This document shows, one piece after another, positions 51,707-61,600 of a stretch of DNA of 64,000 bases (positions are counted from its first letter, which is position 1; each line of letters begins with the position of its first letter). The stretch lies in assembly GCA_024691305.1 (NCBI GenBank), contig JAILNS010000032.1:1-64000 (forward strand), in the 5' to 3' direction. The notes under the pieces are model-generated. The model saw only the letters and a program-made list of their open reading frames with translations, did no database searches and was not told the origin of the DNA. The translations under genes were made by a program, and so were the position numbers. Source of the stretch: Lachnospiraceae bacterium (GTDB lineage Bacteria; Bacillota; Clostridia; Lachnospirales; Lachnospiraceae).

Positions 51707-53224
51707 TTGCCTATGAAAAAACCTGATTTTTCGGACAAAAACAAAAGGATAGAAGTTATCATGTTAATGCTTACAGTCGTGATATGCATGATCGCGGCTG
51801 TAGTTTGCTGTTATCACAAGCAGGGTATGCATGAGGATGAGTTCTATTCATATTATTCAAGCAACAGAACAACGGGGCTTTACGTTGACGGCGAAGTAAG
51901 CCGCGACGCTATCCTTGATGAACTGACGGTACTTAAGGGAGAGGGTTTTAATTTTCCTCTGGTAAAAGAAGTACAGTCATGGGATGTTCATCCGCCGCTT
52001 TATTATTTTGTGCTTCATTTTGTTTGTTCTCTTTATCCTGAACATTTCAGCATGTGGCAGGGCCTGATCATCAATCTGGTCTGCTTTGCGATATGCATTT
52101 TTCTTATGAAAAGACTTGGGGATATCCTTATTCCCGATGCGCCTCTTGTATCTGTAATGGCTGCGCTTACCTGGGGTTTATCGGCCGCTGCACTGACGGG
52201 GGTGGTATTCATACGTATGTATATGCTTCTTACCGTGTGGGTACTTGCGGTCACAATACTTCATTTGAGCATGGATCCCGGCAGACCGAAATTTTATATC
52301 TTTCTTGGAATACTGACGTTTATGGGATTTATGACCCATTATTATTTCTTCATATGGCTTTTCTTTCTGGCTGTTTCATGGAATCTTCGGGAACTTATCG
52401 TAACGAAAAAAATAAAGACCATGATCCTCTACGGCATTACAATGGTTGTGACCTTCGGTCTGTGCTATGTTTTTTATCCCGCATTCCCGGCTCAGATGTT
52501 CAAGGGACAGCGTGGTGCACAGGCTACGGGTAATTTTATTGATGTCGCAAACACATGGGAGAGACTTTGCTTTTTTGCGGAAAAGATAAACCGTATAGGA
52601 TTCGGAGGAATCCTGTGGATATTGATAATAGCGATAGTGCTCCTTATGATCGCATGTAAGATCAAAAGTCCGGACCGGGATCCAAAGTGGGGCAATATCA
52701 TAGTGCTTACATGTGCTCTTATTGGTTACTTTGCAGTGGTTTCCAAGACTGCCCTGCTTCTCGGGGACAGTTCGATCAGGTATCAGATGCCGGTTCTTGG
52801 GGTAATGTATATATGTGTATTTGCTTACTTTTGGTCTCTTATCGGACGACTAAACCCCAAGCCTTTGGTATTTATGGGGATCATAGCGGCTGCGCTGATC
52901 ATTCTTAATCTTTCATCGGATGTTTTAAGCAACATTTCTTTTTTGTATCCCGAGACAAAAGAGCATATACAGAAGATATCGGAATATCCGGGAGCCGAAG
53001 CCGTGTATGTCTATCCTCCCGGACAGTCATGGACGATATGGTCACAAATGTCCGAAATGCTTGAATTTGACAGCATATTATGCATACCTTCCGGGGAAGA
53101 AGACAGGATAAATGAAATTTCCGTAAGGCCGCTTATCATTTTTTGCGATGTAAATGCCGATATAAATAACGGAAATATGCTTTTTAATGATAAATACTGT
53201 AATGTATATCTTATAGAGGAATGA
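51707..53224 (+). CDS. GT39-like polytopic membrane glycosyltransferase
   Basis: The 505-residue protein has about 11 membrane segments and a large first outside loop with HEDEFYSYYSSNR, the Asp-Glu pair placed as in GT39/ArnT-type enzymes that use polyprenyl-linked sugars. WDVHPPLYYFVLHFVCSLYP is the matching conserved block. It may transfer a lipid-linked sugar to a surface acceptor. The start is uncertain: TTG 51707 is nearer the GGGGG ribosome site than ATG 51713. Confidence 0.8.
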   Translation: MPMKKPDFSDKNKRIEVIMLMLTVVICMIAAVVCCYHKQGMHEDEFYSYYSSNRTTGLYVDGEVSRDAILDELTVLKGEGFNFPLVKEVQSWDVHPPLYYFVLHFVCSLYPEHFSMWQGLIINLVCFAICIFLMKRLGDILIPDAPLVSVMAALTWGLSAAALTGVVFIRMYMLLTVWVLAVTILHLSMDPGRPKFYIFLGILTFMGFMTHYYFFIWLFFLAVSWNLRELIVTKKIKTMILYGITMVVTFGLCYVFYPAFPAQMFKGQRGAQATGNFIDVANTWERLCFFAEKINRIGFGGILWILIIAIVLLMIACKIKSPDRDPKWGNIIVLTCALIGYFAVVSKTALLLGDSSIRYQMPVLGVMYICVFAYFWSLIGRLNPKPLVFMGIIAAALIILNLSSDVLSNISFLYPETKEHIQKISEYPGAEAVYVYPPGQSWTIWSQMSEMLEFDSILCIPSGEEDRINEISVRPLIIFCDVNADINNGNMLFNDKYCNVYLIEE

Positions 53225-53225
53225 C

Positions 53226-55271
53226 ATGGATATGAGAAATATTAAAAAAACCGTATCGATGATCTTAATATGTATATTTGTCGTTTGCTCATCCGCCGGG
53301 TGCGGAGCTTCGGGTGCATCGATATTCATGAAAGACGGTTCCATCGTAAATATCGGTAATACCGATCCGCAGGCCGAAGGAACAGACGGGACCGATAAGA
53401 GTGCGGATACCACTGCAGGAACCGACGGACAAAATGGGGAGACCGGTTCTGATTCCGGCTCAGAAGGCGGTTTGGGACATTATACCTATGAGGGTGAATA
53501 TGATCCCAGTGCAGATCCTTATATCACAGGCGGTGGTACATCTCCTTTTTACAATCCGGACGGTACAACTACGGCGGGAACTGCAACAGATCCAAACGGA
53601 CAGGATGCGGCTTCATTAACATCCGGAGATGGGGCTTCTACGGGAACTTCGGGCACACAGAATCCTTCAGGTACGCAGAGCCCTTCAAGTGGACAGACTT
53701 CTTCGGGAAGTAATTCAAATGCTTCCGAACCGAGAGAAACCGCTGATCTTGGAGGAACTGCCGTAGAACTTATAGATAATGCCACGGACGCACTTACAAG
53801 TGCCGTCCAGCGCAAGAACACCGACCTGTACGTTGCGACCACAGGAAATGATGATACAAATGACGGTTCGTATGACAGCCCGTATTTTACGATACAAAAA
53901 GCATTGGATACCGTAATGCCCGGAAATACCATCTATATATTGAGCGGTGTTTATAAGGGGGCTAACACGGCGTCCATCTCCGGAACTGCAGAGGCTCCTA
54001 TAAATATAACGGCATATCCCTCCGCATCCGTTACGGTATCTTTGGGAACCGGAGAGCGCGGGGCTGTATTTGATCTGAATGGTCAGTCCTATATAAATAT
54101 AAGCGGTATACGTATCGGTAATTCATATGCGACATGGGTTTACGGAGTATTCATGGATGCGGGGACCCATGACATAAATATCACCGGATGTGAGTTTTGC
54201 AACATGTCATGTACGGCAACTCCCGGAAATGGCGGAGCATATGCGGTTTTAGCCTACGGAAACGGAAATACCGAGGATAAAGCCGTCAAAAATATAAATG
54301 TATATAACAATAAGGTCCATAACATGAATACCGGATACAGCGAGGCACTGGCTGCATCGGGAAATGTAAGTGATGTTAAGTTTACCGGAAACATCGTTTA
54401 CCAGATCTCCAATATAGGTATCGATCTGTACGGCGGTGGCGGGTACTGCTCCGATCAGGATCTGGACAGACCGAGGAACTGTGAGATATCCGGAAATACC
54501 GTATATCAGTGTGTATGTCCCTACTGGTCCTGTGCCGGGATATATGTTTCCAATGCGCATGACTGCGTGGTCAAGGAAAACTTTTCATATGAGAATTCAT
54601 ATGGTATAGAAGTTGCGGCCGAAAACAATCATTATCTGTATCCCACAACGAAGATCTCCGTTACCGACAATACCGTTCATGATAACACCGACGGAGGTAT
54701 CACGATAGGCGGTGTGGATGCGGTCAATTCCGGTTTTGTTACCGACAGTTCGGTTACGGGGAATATCCTGTATAACAATGGGTATTACACTAATGACGGG
54801 GCAAACGGTGAACTCCATTTCGAGAAATGTGATGGCATAACCGTTACCGGCAATACCGTAAGAAATCATGATTATTCATATCCCGTCATCGGATGCGGCA
54901 AGACCAGTGAATACGTTAAAAACGTGAAATTTAACGACAATATGTATGCATACGATAAGCCTGCGAAGATCGTGTTTAAATTCCAGGGCAATGATTATGT
55001 GGGTCTTGATGCCTGGAATAAGTTCACGGGCGGAAAAGACAAGAGCCTCGGAGACAGCAGTAATACCGGCGGTACGAACGGAACTAACGGAACGACAGGT
55101 ACAACAGGAACCACCGGTACAACAGGAACCACGGGCACAACCGGAACTACCGGCACACCAGGAACCACCGGAACAACAGGAACGACAGGTACAACAGGAA
55201 CCACAGGAACGACAGGTACAACCGGTACAACGGGAACGACAGGCACAACCGGCACGACAACCACGAATTAA
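53226..55271 (+). CDS. Surface lipoprotein with parallel beta-helix and collagen-like Gly-Thr-X tail
   Basis: The 681-residue protein has a lipobox (ICIFVVCSSAGC) anchoring it to the membrane, a 130-residue Gly/Ser/Thr/Asp linker, then a right-handed beta-helix from about residue 195 (DLYVATTGNDDTNDGSYDSP, DUF1565-like cap; many CSISGNTVYQ-like coils) resembling NosD and polysaccharide lyases. The C-terminus has about 21 Gly-Thr-Asn/Thr/Pro triplets like those of collagen-like exosporium proteins. It closes the glycosyltransferase cluster, so it may bind or trim the polymer. No catalytic triad is evident. Confidence 0.82.
   Translation: MDMRNIKKTVSMILICIFVVCSSAGCGASGASIFMKDGSIVNIGNTDPQAEGTDGTDKSADTTAGTDGQNGETGSDSGSEGGLGHYTYEGEYDPSADPYITGGGTSPFYNPDGTTTAGTATDPNGQDAASLTSGDGASTGTSGTQNPSGTQSPSSGQTSSGSNSNASEPRETADLGGTAVELIDNATDALTSAVQRKNTDLYVATTGNDDTNDGSYDSPYFTIQKALDTVMPGNTIYILSGVYKGANTASISGTAEAPINITAYPSASVTVSLGTGERGAVFDLNGQSYINISGIRIGNSYATWVYGVFMDAGTHDINITGCEFCNMSCTATPGNGGAYAVLAYGNGNTEDKAVKNINVYNNKVHNMNTGYSEALAASGNVSDVKFTGNIVYQISNIGIDLYGGGGYCSDQDLDRPRNCEISGNTVYQCVCPYWSCAGIYVSNAHDCVVKENFSYENSYGIEVAAENNHYLYPTTKISVTDNTVHDNTDGGITIGGVDAVNSGFVTDSSVTGNILYNNGYYTNDGANGELHFEKCDGITVTGNTVRNHDYSYPVIGCGKTSEYVKNVKFNDNMYAYDKPAKIVFKFQGNDYVGLDAWNKFTGGKDKSLGDSSNTGGTNGTNGTTGTTGTTGTTGTTGTTGTTGTPGTTGTTGTTGTTGTTGTTGTTGTTGTTGTTGTTTTN
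55069..55265 (+). repeat. In-frame 9-nt tandem repeats encoding Gly-Thr-Thr
   Basis: About twenty imperfect copies of a GGN-ACN-ACN unit encode GTN twice, GTT seven times, GTP once, then GTT eleven times. Third-position variation shows an old, selected array rather than a fresh expansion. The opposite strand gives a spurious VVPVVP frame in the ORF track. Confidence 0.9.
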
Positions 55272-56101
55272 TGGAAACCATTGAACTTAAGTATTCCGGA
55301 ACAAACACATATCTTATAAAAGGTGAGAAAGGCCTGATCCTGTTTGATACGGGTTGGGCCGGAACTCTTCCCGCTTTTTGCAGGGCATTGGGAGATGTAA
55401 ATGTGCGGGTTCAGGATATAGATCATATCATCATCTCTCATTTTCATCCCGATCATATGGGTATAGCACAGGATATAGCAGATCTTGGTCCGTCTGTCGT
55501 GATAGCAGATATCCAGAGTAAATATATTCATTCTTCCGATCATATTTTTGAAAAAGACAAGACGACCCGCTTCAAGCCCATAAAAGATGAAAACATCATA
55601 TGTATTTCGATAGACGAAAGCAGATCTTTTCTTGAAAAACTGGGGATATACGGTGAACTGATATATACGCCCGGACACAGTGATGACAGCATTTCACTGT
55701 GGCTTGATGAAGGTTCTCTTTTCGTCGGGGATCTAAATCCTCTGTATGAACTTGAACTTCATAAGGGGACACGGACAGGCGCAAGCTGGGATAGGCTTCT
55801 AAAGCTTAATCCGGGTACTGTATATTACGGACATGCGCTTACGGCACATTTAAAAGGGCCGGATGATCCCGTCCCCTTAAAGTCTGATGACGCATCGTCT
55901 GCAGATGATCCATCCCGTGACATATTCTTACTTGTTGAAAAAATAATGAAATTCTCTGACAAAGGGTATTCCCTTGATAAGATTCAAAAAAAGACAGGGG
56001 CAGACCGGGGCTTTATCGAGGATGTGATAAGAATGTATCTTACTCATCAAAATGTCGGGGTCCGGGGAATACTCGACAGGATTGAGATCAAGAACAGATA
56101 A
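55271..56101 (+). CDS. MBL-fold metallo-hydrolase
   Basis: The 276-residue protein shows ISHFHPDHMGIAQ, the H-x-H-x-D-H metal motif, then PGHSDDSISLWL and GDLNP, and a final GHAL histidine, giving a binuclear zinc site. The N-terminus ELKYSGTNTYLIKGEKGLILFDTGWAG is typical of the family. The C-terminal 70 residues form a winged-helix-like tail. Its ATG shares one base with the preceding TAA. The substrate is unknown; lactonase or glyoxalase-like chemistry is common. Confidence 0.9.
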   Translation: METIELKYSGTNTYLIKGEKGLILFDTGWAGTLPAFCRALGDVNVRVQDIDHIIISHFHPDHMGIAQDIADLGPSVVIADIQSKYIHSSDHIFEKDKTTRFKPIKDENIICISIDESRSFLEKLGIYGELIYTPGHSDDSISLWLDEGSLFVGDLNPLYELELHKGTRTGASWDRLLKLNPGTVYYGHALTAHLKGPDDPVPLKSDDASSADDPSRDIFLLVEKIMKFSDKGYSLDKIQKKTGADRGFIEDVIRMYLTHQNVGVRGILDRIEIKNR

Positions 56102-56119
56102 CGTTCATAACACAATATA

Positions 56120-56128
56120 TGGTATAAT
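56120..56128 (+). promoter_or_regulatory. Extended -10 promoter for proC
   Basis: TGGTATAAT is a TGn-extended -10, lying 57 nt before the proC ATG. No good -35 is visible, which fits the extended -10 class. Confidence 0.55.
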
Positions 56129-56184
56129 AGATTGGATTATGTATATATAAAAAAGTATCGCAGGGAATTATAAGGTTTTTAATT

Positions 56185-56994
56185 ATGAAGAAACTTGGAT
56201 TTATAGGAATGGGAAATATGGCGCAGGCCATCGCCGGCGGATTCATTTCAAGGGGGATCATAGACGGAAATGATGTATACGCATATGCTCCCAATACCGG
56301 CAAATTAAAACAAAATGCGCAAAGGATCGGTTTTGAGCCTGCTGACAGTATCAGTAACCTGGTTGAGTCATCTGATACGGTTATAATGGCATGCAAACCT
56401 TATCAGATAGATTCTGTTCTTGATGAGATAAGCGCGTTGCTTAAAGGTAAGGCACTTTTGTCCATAGCACTTGGCTGGGACTACGCGAAATATAAAGATG
56501 CTTTTGAAAAAAGAAATGTTCCGCTTACAGGTAAAGACAGAGTCAGGATACAGTTTATCATGCCAAATACTCCCGCACAGGTTGGCGAGGGGGTATTCCT
56601 TTTTGAACAGATGCATACGCTTGACAATGAGGAGCGAATGCAGGTGATGGATGCTTTTTCGAAACTGGGTATGGTCAGGGAAATCTCCACAGATCTTATG
56701 GGGATCGGAGGAGCCATAACAGGATGCGGACCGGCATTCATCGATATGTATATAGAGGCAATGGGAGATGCTGCCGTTAAGTACGGTATACCTAGAAAAC
56801 TCGCTTACGAACTGGTAAGTGCAACGGTCAAAGGTACCGCAGCATTACAGATCGAGACGGGAACTCATCCCGGTGAACTCAAGGATGCGGTATGTTCACC
56901 CGGCGGATCGACGATACGCGGAGTTACGGCTCTCGAAGAGGCAGGATTCAGAGATGCCTGCATCAAGGCGATCGACGCGATACAGGGTAAATGA
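56185..56994 (+). CDS. proC: Pyrroline-5-carboxylate reductase
   Basis: This enzyme reduces pyrroline-5-carboxylate to proline with NADPH. The N-terminal KLGFIGMGNMAQAIAGGFISRG is the Rossmann nucleotide loop, FIMPNTPAQVGEG the substrate region, and the C-terminal HPGELKDAVCSPGGSTIRGVTALEEAGFR is the family signature. At 269 residues it is full length. proA and proB are not in the window. Confidence 0.95.
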   Translation: MKKLGFIGMGNMAQAIAGGFISRGIIDGNDVYAYAPNTGKLKQNAQRIGFEPADSISNLVESSDTVIMACKPYQIDSVLDEISALLKGKALLSIALGWDYAKYKDAFEKRNVPLTGKDRVRIQFIMPNTPAQVGEGVFLFEQMHTLDNEERMQVMDAFSKLGMVREISTDLMGIGGAITGCGPAFIDMYIEAMGDAAVKYGIPRKLAYELVSATVKGTAALQIETGTHPGELKDAVCSPGGSTIRGVTALEEAGFRDACIKAIDAIQGK

Positions 56995-57066
56995 GCATCG
57001 ATCATTCTCCAATGACCGTAAAAAGGGACAGCATATAAGATAAACTTACGAAAAGAGGATATATAA

Positions 57067-59145
57067 ATGAACAAAGGACCATATTATATAACAACAGCCA
57101 TAGCGTATACCTCGGGAAAGCCTCATATAGGCAACTGTTACGAGATCATGCTGGCGGACTGTATAGCAAGATATAAGAAAGCGGATGGTTATGATGTGCA
57201 TTTCCAGACCGGATGTGATGAGCACGGACAGAAGATAGAGACCCGCGCCATAGAAGAAGATATGACTCCCAAGGCATTCGTTGATAAGACGGCCGGAGTT
57301 ATCAGGCATCTTTGGGACATGATGGGTACATCTTATGACAGATTCATACGAACAACGGATGAGGATCATGAACGTCAGATCCAGAAGATATTTAAGAAGT
57401 TTTATGATCAGGGCGATATTTACAAAGGATCATACGAGGGGCTTTACTGCACCGAGTGCGAAGCCTTTTATACCCAGGCGCAGTTAAAAGACGGCGCATG
57501 TCCTGTCTGCGGAGGCAAGGTACATCCCGAGCAGGAAGAAGCATATTTCTTTAAAATGAGCAAATATGCGCCTAAACTCATAGATTATATCAATTCACAT
57601 CCTGAATTCATTCAGCCTGTATCCCGCAAAAACGAGATGATGAACAATTTCCTTTTGCCGGGTCTTCAGGATCTGTGTGTATCCCGTACCTCATTTAAGT
57701 GGGGTATCCCGGTGGATTTCGATGATAAGCATGTTGTATATGTATGGCTTGATGCACTCAGTAACTATATCACCGGTATCGGATATGATGCTGACGGTAA
57801 TTCGAGCGACTTGTACAAAAAGTACTGGCCGGCGGATCTGCATCTTATCGGAAAAGATATAATCCGTTTCCATACTATATACTGGCCGATCTTCCTCATG
57901 GCATTAGGAGAGCCTCTTCCCAAGCAGATATTCGGACATCCATGGCTTTTACAGGGTGGAGAGAAGATGAGTAAGTCTAAAGGAAATGTTATCTATGTAG
58001 ACGATCTCATCGATGTATTCGGACTGGATGCGGTCCGCTACTTTGTTGTACATGAAATGCCCTATGAAAACGACGGAACAATTACCTGGGAACTCATGAC
58101 CGAAAGAGTGAACTCGGATCTTGCGAACACTCTCGGAAATCTGGTAAACCGCACGATAGGAATGAGCAACAAATATTTTGGCGGTACCGTAGAAGATAAG
58201 GGGGTTTATGAGCCCTCCATAGATGATGACATGAAGGCAGTGGTTACATCTGCGTATGACAAAGTTGAAAAATCCATGGAAACTCTGCATGCGGCTGATG
58301 CCCTGACCCAGATATTTGATGTATTTAAGAGACTCAATAAATATATAGATGAGACCGAACCATGGGTACTTGCCAAAGATCCTGACAAGAAAGACCGTCT
58401 TTCAACGGTGTTGTTCAATCTTTGTACCGGGATAATCGCAGGAGCTTCTCTTCTTGCACCTTTCCTTCCCGATACTGCACAGAAGATCTCGGATCAGATA
58501 GGGCTTAAGCTTCGTACATTTGATACGCTTGGAACGTTCGGTGAAGGTGGATGCACAAGTACTCACGTTACCGAAAGTCCCGAGATACTTTTTGCGCGTC
58601 TTGATAAGGAAGAGATCCTTGAAAAAGCAACTCAGATACAGAACAGACAGCGCTCTGAATTTATAGAACATCAAAGGGTTGCTTATGAGAATCTGGTAAA
58701 AGCAGGTAAGATGACCAAAGAAGAAGCCGACTCCGCATGGAAGGCATTAAACGGTGCAGGATCTTCCGATGATACAGCATCTTCTTCTGATCAGGAATAT
58801 ATCGATATCGAAGCCAAGGCAGAGATAGCATATGATGATTTTGCGGCACTTCAGTTACAGGTAGGGGAAGTGCTTGAGTGCGAAGAAGTTCCCAAGAGCA
58901 GAAAACTGCTTAAATTTAAGATAAGGATCGGTTCTGAAGTAAGACAAATCCTTTCCGGGATAAAAGCAAGTTACAGTCCTGATGAACTGGTTGGAAAGAA
59001 AGTAGTTGTGCTTGTCAATCTTAAACCTCGTGAGATAGCCGGAATGATGAGTGAGGGAATGATCCTAAGTGCCGAGGGCGCTGACGGTTCACTTTCATTG
59101 CTTACCATAGACAGGGATATGCCTGCAGGCGCAGAGGTTGGATGA
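57067..59145 (+). CDS. metG: Methionyl-tRNA synthetase
   Basis: This class I synthetase charges tRNA-Met. The 692 residues have the ATP motifs SGKPHIGNCYE (HIGH) and GEKMSKSKGNVIYV (KMSKS), and a zinc knuckle CTECEAFYTQAQLKDGACPVCGG. The anticodon-binding helical domain follows, then a C-terminal EMAPII-like tRNA-binding domain (LQLQVGEVLECEEVPKSRKLL). The 72-nt gap upstream is too short for a T-box leader. GAGGATAT is the ribosome site. Confidence 0.97.
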   Translation: MNKGPYYITTAIAYTSGKPHIGNCYEIMLADCIARYKKADGYDVHFQTGCDEHGQKIETRAIEEDMTPKAFVDKTAGVIRHLWDMMGTSYDRFIRTTDEDHERQIQKIFKKFYDQGDIYKGSYEGLYCTECEAFYTQAQLKDGACPVCGGKVHPEQEEAYFFKMSKYAPKLIDYINSHPEFIQPVSRKNEMMNNFLLPGLQDLCVSRTSFKWGIPVDFDDKHVVYVWLDALSNYITGIGYDADGNSSDLYKKYWPADLHLIGKDIIRFHTIYWPIFLMALGEPLPKQIFGHPWLLQGGEKMSKSKGNVIYVDDLIDVFGLDAVRYFVVHEMPYENDGTITWELMTERVNSDLANTLGNLVNRTIGMSNKYFGGTVEDKGVYEPSIDDDMKAVVTSAYDKVEKSMETLHAADALTQIFDVFKRLNKYIDETEPWVLAKDPDKKDRLSTVLFNLCTGIIAGASLLAPFLPDTAQKISDQIGLKLRTFDTLGTFGEGGCTSTHVTESPEILFARLDKEEILEKATQIQNRQRSEFIEHQRVAYENLVKAGKMTKEEADSAWKALNGAGSSDDTASSSDQEYIDIEAKAEIAYDDFAALQLQVGEVLECEEVPKSRKLLKFKIRIGSEVRQILSGIKASYSPDELVGKKVVVLVNLKPREIAGMMSEGMILSAEGADGSLSLLTIDRDMPAGAEVG

Positions 59146-59172
59146 TAAACAGATTTCACGGAGGATGTGCAT

Positions 59173-60102
59173 ATGCGAAAAGAAGAGCTTAGCTTTGATT
59201 CACGCGACGGTATATCTCAGATTTATGCGGTGAAGTGGATTCCCGATACGGAGCCGAAAGCAGTGTTACAGATCACTCACGGAATGGCTGAACATATCGC
59301 CAGATATGAGGATTTTGCCCGGTTCATGTGCGGACACGGAATACTCGTGACCGGTGATGATCATTTAGGACACGGCAGGACCGCCAAGATCAACAATGCA
59401 AAGCAGGGATATATATGCGCAAAACATGGCGATACCGTGATGGTAAGAGATGAGCACAGACTCAAAAAGATTGTTCAGGGTGAGAATCCCGGAGTTCCGT
59501 ATTTTGTGCTCGGACATTCGATGGGATCTTTTATCATAAGGAATTATATGTACAGATACGGTACCGGAATAAACGGAGCGATCGTAATGGGAACCGGTAT
59601 GCAGCCCAGAGGACTTCTTTGTGTATCACGTGCGATGGCGGCGGTATCCGGCTTTTTGCTTGGTGATGATCATATACCCGCTGTCCTCAACTCACTTGCA
59701 TTCGGAAGTTATAACAAGCGGGTGAGAGATCCTCAAAACGATTATGAATGGCTCAGCAGGAACAAGGTTAACCAGCAAAAATACCTTGATGATCCGGATT
59801 GCGGTTTTACATTCACAGTAAACGGCTTCAAAGCACTGTTTAAACTCATATGGAAACTTACGGACAAGGAAAATATCAGCAAGATGCCCAAGTCCCTTCC
59901 GATACTCATGGTTTCGGGAGAAGAGGATCCGGTCGGTAATTACGGAGAAGCTGTCCGTCAGGTATATGATTCATACAAGGAACTCGGAATGGAGAATGTC
60001 ACGCTTAAATTATATCCCGAAGATCGTCATGAGATCCTTAATGAAGTAGATAACGAAACGGTTTATACCGACATTCTTAACTGGATAGAAGGACTTTTAT
60101 AA
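59173..60102 (+). CDS. Alpha/beta hydrolase, monoacylglycerol-lipase-like
   Basis: ATG 59173 has GGAGG 8 nt upstream; the track start is GTG 59167. The 309-residue cytoplasmic protein shows VLQITHGMAEHIARYEDFARF (oxyanion region), the nucleophile elbow FVLGHSMGSFI, an Asp in MVSGEEDPVGNYG and the catalytic His in PEDRHEILNE. This layout matches serine lipases/lysophospholipases of the Hydrolase_4 group. The substrate is inferred only at class level. Confidence 0.88.
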   Translation: MRKEELSFDSRDGISQIYAVKWIPDTEPKAVLQITHGMAEHIARYEDFARFMCGHGILVTGDDHLGHGRTAKINNAKQGYICAKHGDTVMVRDEHRLKKIVQGENPGVPYFVLGHSMGSFIIRNYMYRYGTGINGAIVMGTGMQPRGLLCVSRAMAAVSGFLLGDDHIPAVLNSLAFGSYNKRVRDPQNDYEWLSRNKVNQQKYLDDPDCGFTFTVNGFKALFKLIWKLTDKENISKMPKSLPILMVSGEEDPVGNYGEAVRQVYDSYKELGMENVTLKLYPEDRHEILNEVDNETVYTDILNWIEGLL

Positions 60103-60151
60103 TTCTGGTCAAAATATAGACTGTCAACGGGGCAGTTATGGAGGAATCATT

Positions 60152-61093
60152 ATGAAAAGATCATTGAAAAGGATCATCCAGAGTATGGCCGTTATATTTG
60201 CGGTATATATGCTTATGGGGATCAGTGCTTTTGCGGCAGATAAGGATACGGTCGTAGCACTCGGCGCAGACTTAAATGCTTCACAAAGAGCCACTGTTTT
60301 GTCTCTTATGGGAATGACTGAAGAAGATCTTACCAAATGTACAGTTATAACGGTCACCAATGCCGATGAGCACCAGTTTCTTGATGGTTATATCGACAGT
60401 TCTGTCATAGGTACCAAGGCACTTACGAGTGTTAAGATGACCAAGGCAGCTGCGGGAAGCGGAATAACCGTGACTACCCAGAATGTAAACTATTGCACAA
60501 CCGGTATGTACAGGAATGCGCTTCTTACCGCCGGAGTGGAAGACCGTGACGTACTGGTGGTAGCTCCGACGCCGGTATCGGGAACCGCAGGGCTTATAGG
60601 TGCAGTCAAAGCGTATGAAGCTTCTACCGGTACTGTCATAAAAAGTGAGGTTTTAGACGGAGCACTCGATGAGATGATAACCACAGGTGAACTGACCGAG
60701 CAGATTGAAAATGCAAACAGTGAGGATGTCGAAGCGCTTATAGCATGGCTCAAGAATATGATAGCCACCGGAAAACTCGACACTTCCGATGAAAACAGCA
60801 TCCGCAGTACCATAGCAGAGGGAGAAAAACAGTTCGGAGTTACTCTTACCGATGAGGAAAAACAGCAGATAGTCGATCTGCTTAAAAAACTTGATGCCCT
60901 GGGATTAAACGGCACATATCTTATAGGTCAGGCTGAGAATCTGTACAAACAATACGGTTCGGATGTTGTAAATCAGGCACAGGATGTTATAAATGAGGCT
61001 GTTGGAAATGCTGTAAGTCAGGCGACCAAAAGTTTTTTCTCAAGTATAAAAGACAGCTTCACAGGATTTTTCACGGGTTTGTTTGGCAGGTAA
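60152..61093 (+). CDS. DUF1002 exported protein (YpuA-like)
   Basis: The 313-residue protein has a signal peptide (SMAVIFAVYMLMGISAFAA) and then the DUF1002 core ADLNASQRATVLSLMGMTEEDL, VTTQNVNYCTTGMYRNALLTAG, LVVAPTPVSGTAGLIGAVKAYE. The C-terminal third is an acidic and amphipathic helical region ending in FSSIKDSFTGFFTGLFG. The function of the family is not known. GGAGGA precedes the ATG. Confidence 0.88.
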   Translation: MKRSLKRIIQSMAVIFAVYMLMGISAFAADKDTVVALGADLNASQRATVLSLMGMTEEDLTKCTVITVTNADEHQFLDGYIDSSVIGTKALTSVKMTKAAAGSGITVTTQNVNYCTTGMYRNALLTAGVEDRDVLVVAPTPVSGTAGLIGAVKAYEASTGTVIKSEVLDGALDEMITTGELTEQIENANSEDVEALIAWLKNMIATGKLDTSDENSIRSTIAEGEKQFGVTLTDEEKQQIVDLLKKLDALGLNGTYLIGQAENLYKQYGSDVVNQAQDVINEAVGNAVSQATKSFFSSIKDSFTGFFTGLFGR

Positions 61094-61096
61094 ATT

Positions 61097-61564
61097 ATGG
61101 ACGGCATCATATACAGAGTGGCTTACAGATCCGAATGGGATACGTGTATGGATCTGGCCTGGCGCACATTTGTTAAGTATGAAGCACCGGAATATACACA
61201 GGAAGGTATACAGAATTTCAAGGATTTTGTTACCGACGGCGTGTTAAAGACAATGTTTGAAAACGGTGTTTATAAGCTTTTTGTGGCCGTATATGAAAAA
61301 AAGATCATCGGAATCATATCGTTAAGAGATAATAATCATATATCCCTTCTTTTTGTCGAATCCAAATATCACAGGCAGGGAGTAGGTTCCGGACTTATGC
61401 AGTTTCTTGTTGAACATATGATCAACGTAATGAACTTAAGATCTCTTACCGTGAATGCTGCTCCTTACGGGGTTGAATTCTATCATAAACTGGGGTTTGA
61501 GGATACCGGCCCTGAGCAGGTGAATTCCGGTATCACTTACACACCGATGGTGCTGAATTTTTAA
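61097..61564 (+). CDS. GNAT-family acetyltransferase
   Basis: The 155-residue protein has the acetyl-CoA loop VESKYHRQGVGSGLMQFL, preceded by the beta strand GIISLRDNNHISLLFV and followed by TVNAAPYGVEFYHKLGFE, the classic GNAT order. It transfers acetyl to an unknown amine. It starts 3 nt after the DUF1002 stop, so the two are co-transcribed. Confidence 0.92.
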   Translation: MDGIIYRVAYRSEWDTCMDLAWRTFVKYEAPEYTQEGIQNFKDFVTDGVLKTMFENGVYKLFVAVYEKKIIGIISLRDNNHISLLFVESKYHRQGVGSGLMQFLVEHMINVMNLRSLTVNAAPYGVEFYHKLGFEDTGPEQVNSGITYTPMVLNF

Positions 61565-61600
61565 TAACAGTATTTAATACATTATTATAAAGGAGTCACA

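Noticed and set aside
54995-55264. 89-aa VVPVVP minus-strand ORF
   Set aside because: Complement of the Gly-Thr-Thr triplet array; a compositional artefact.
55069-55265. Possible CRISPR or minisatellite
   Set aside because: The repeat unit is 9 nt, in frame, with no spacers; it encodes collagen-like triplets.
56995-57066. T-box leader for metG
   Set aside because: The 72-nt gap is too short and lacks the T-box sequence and specifier stem.
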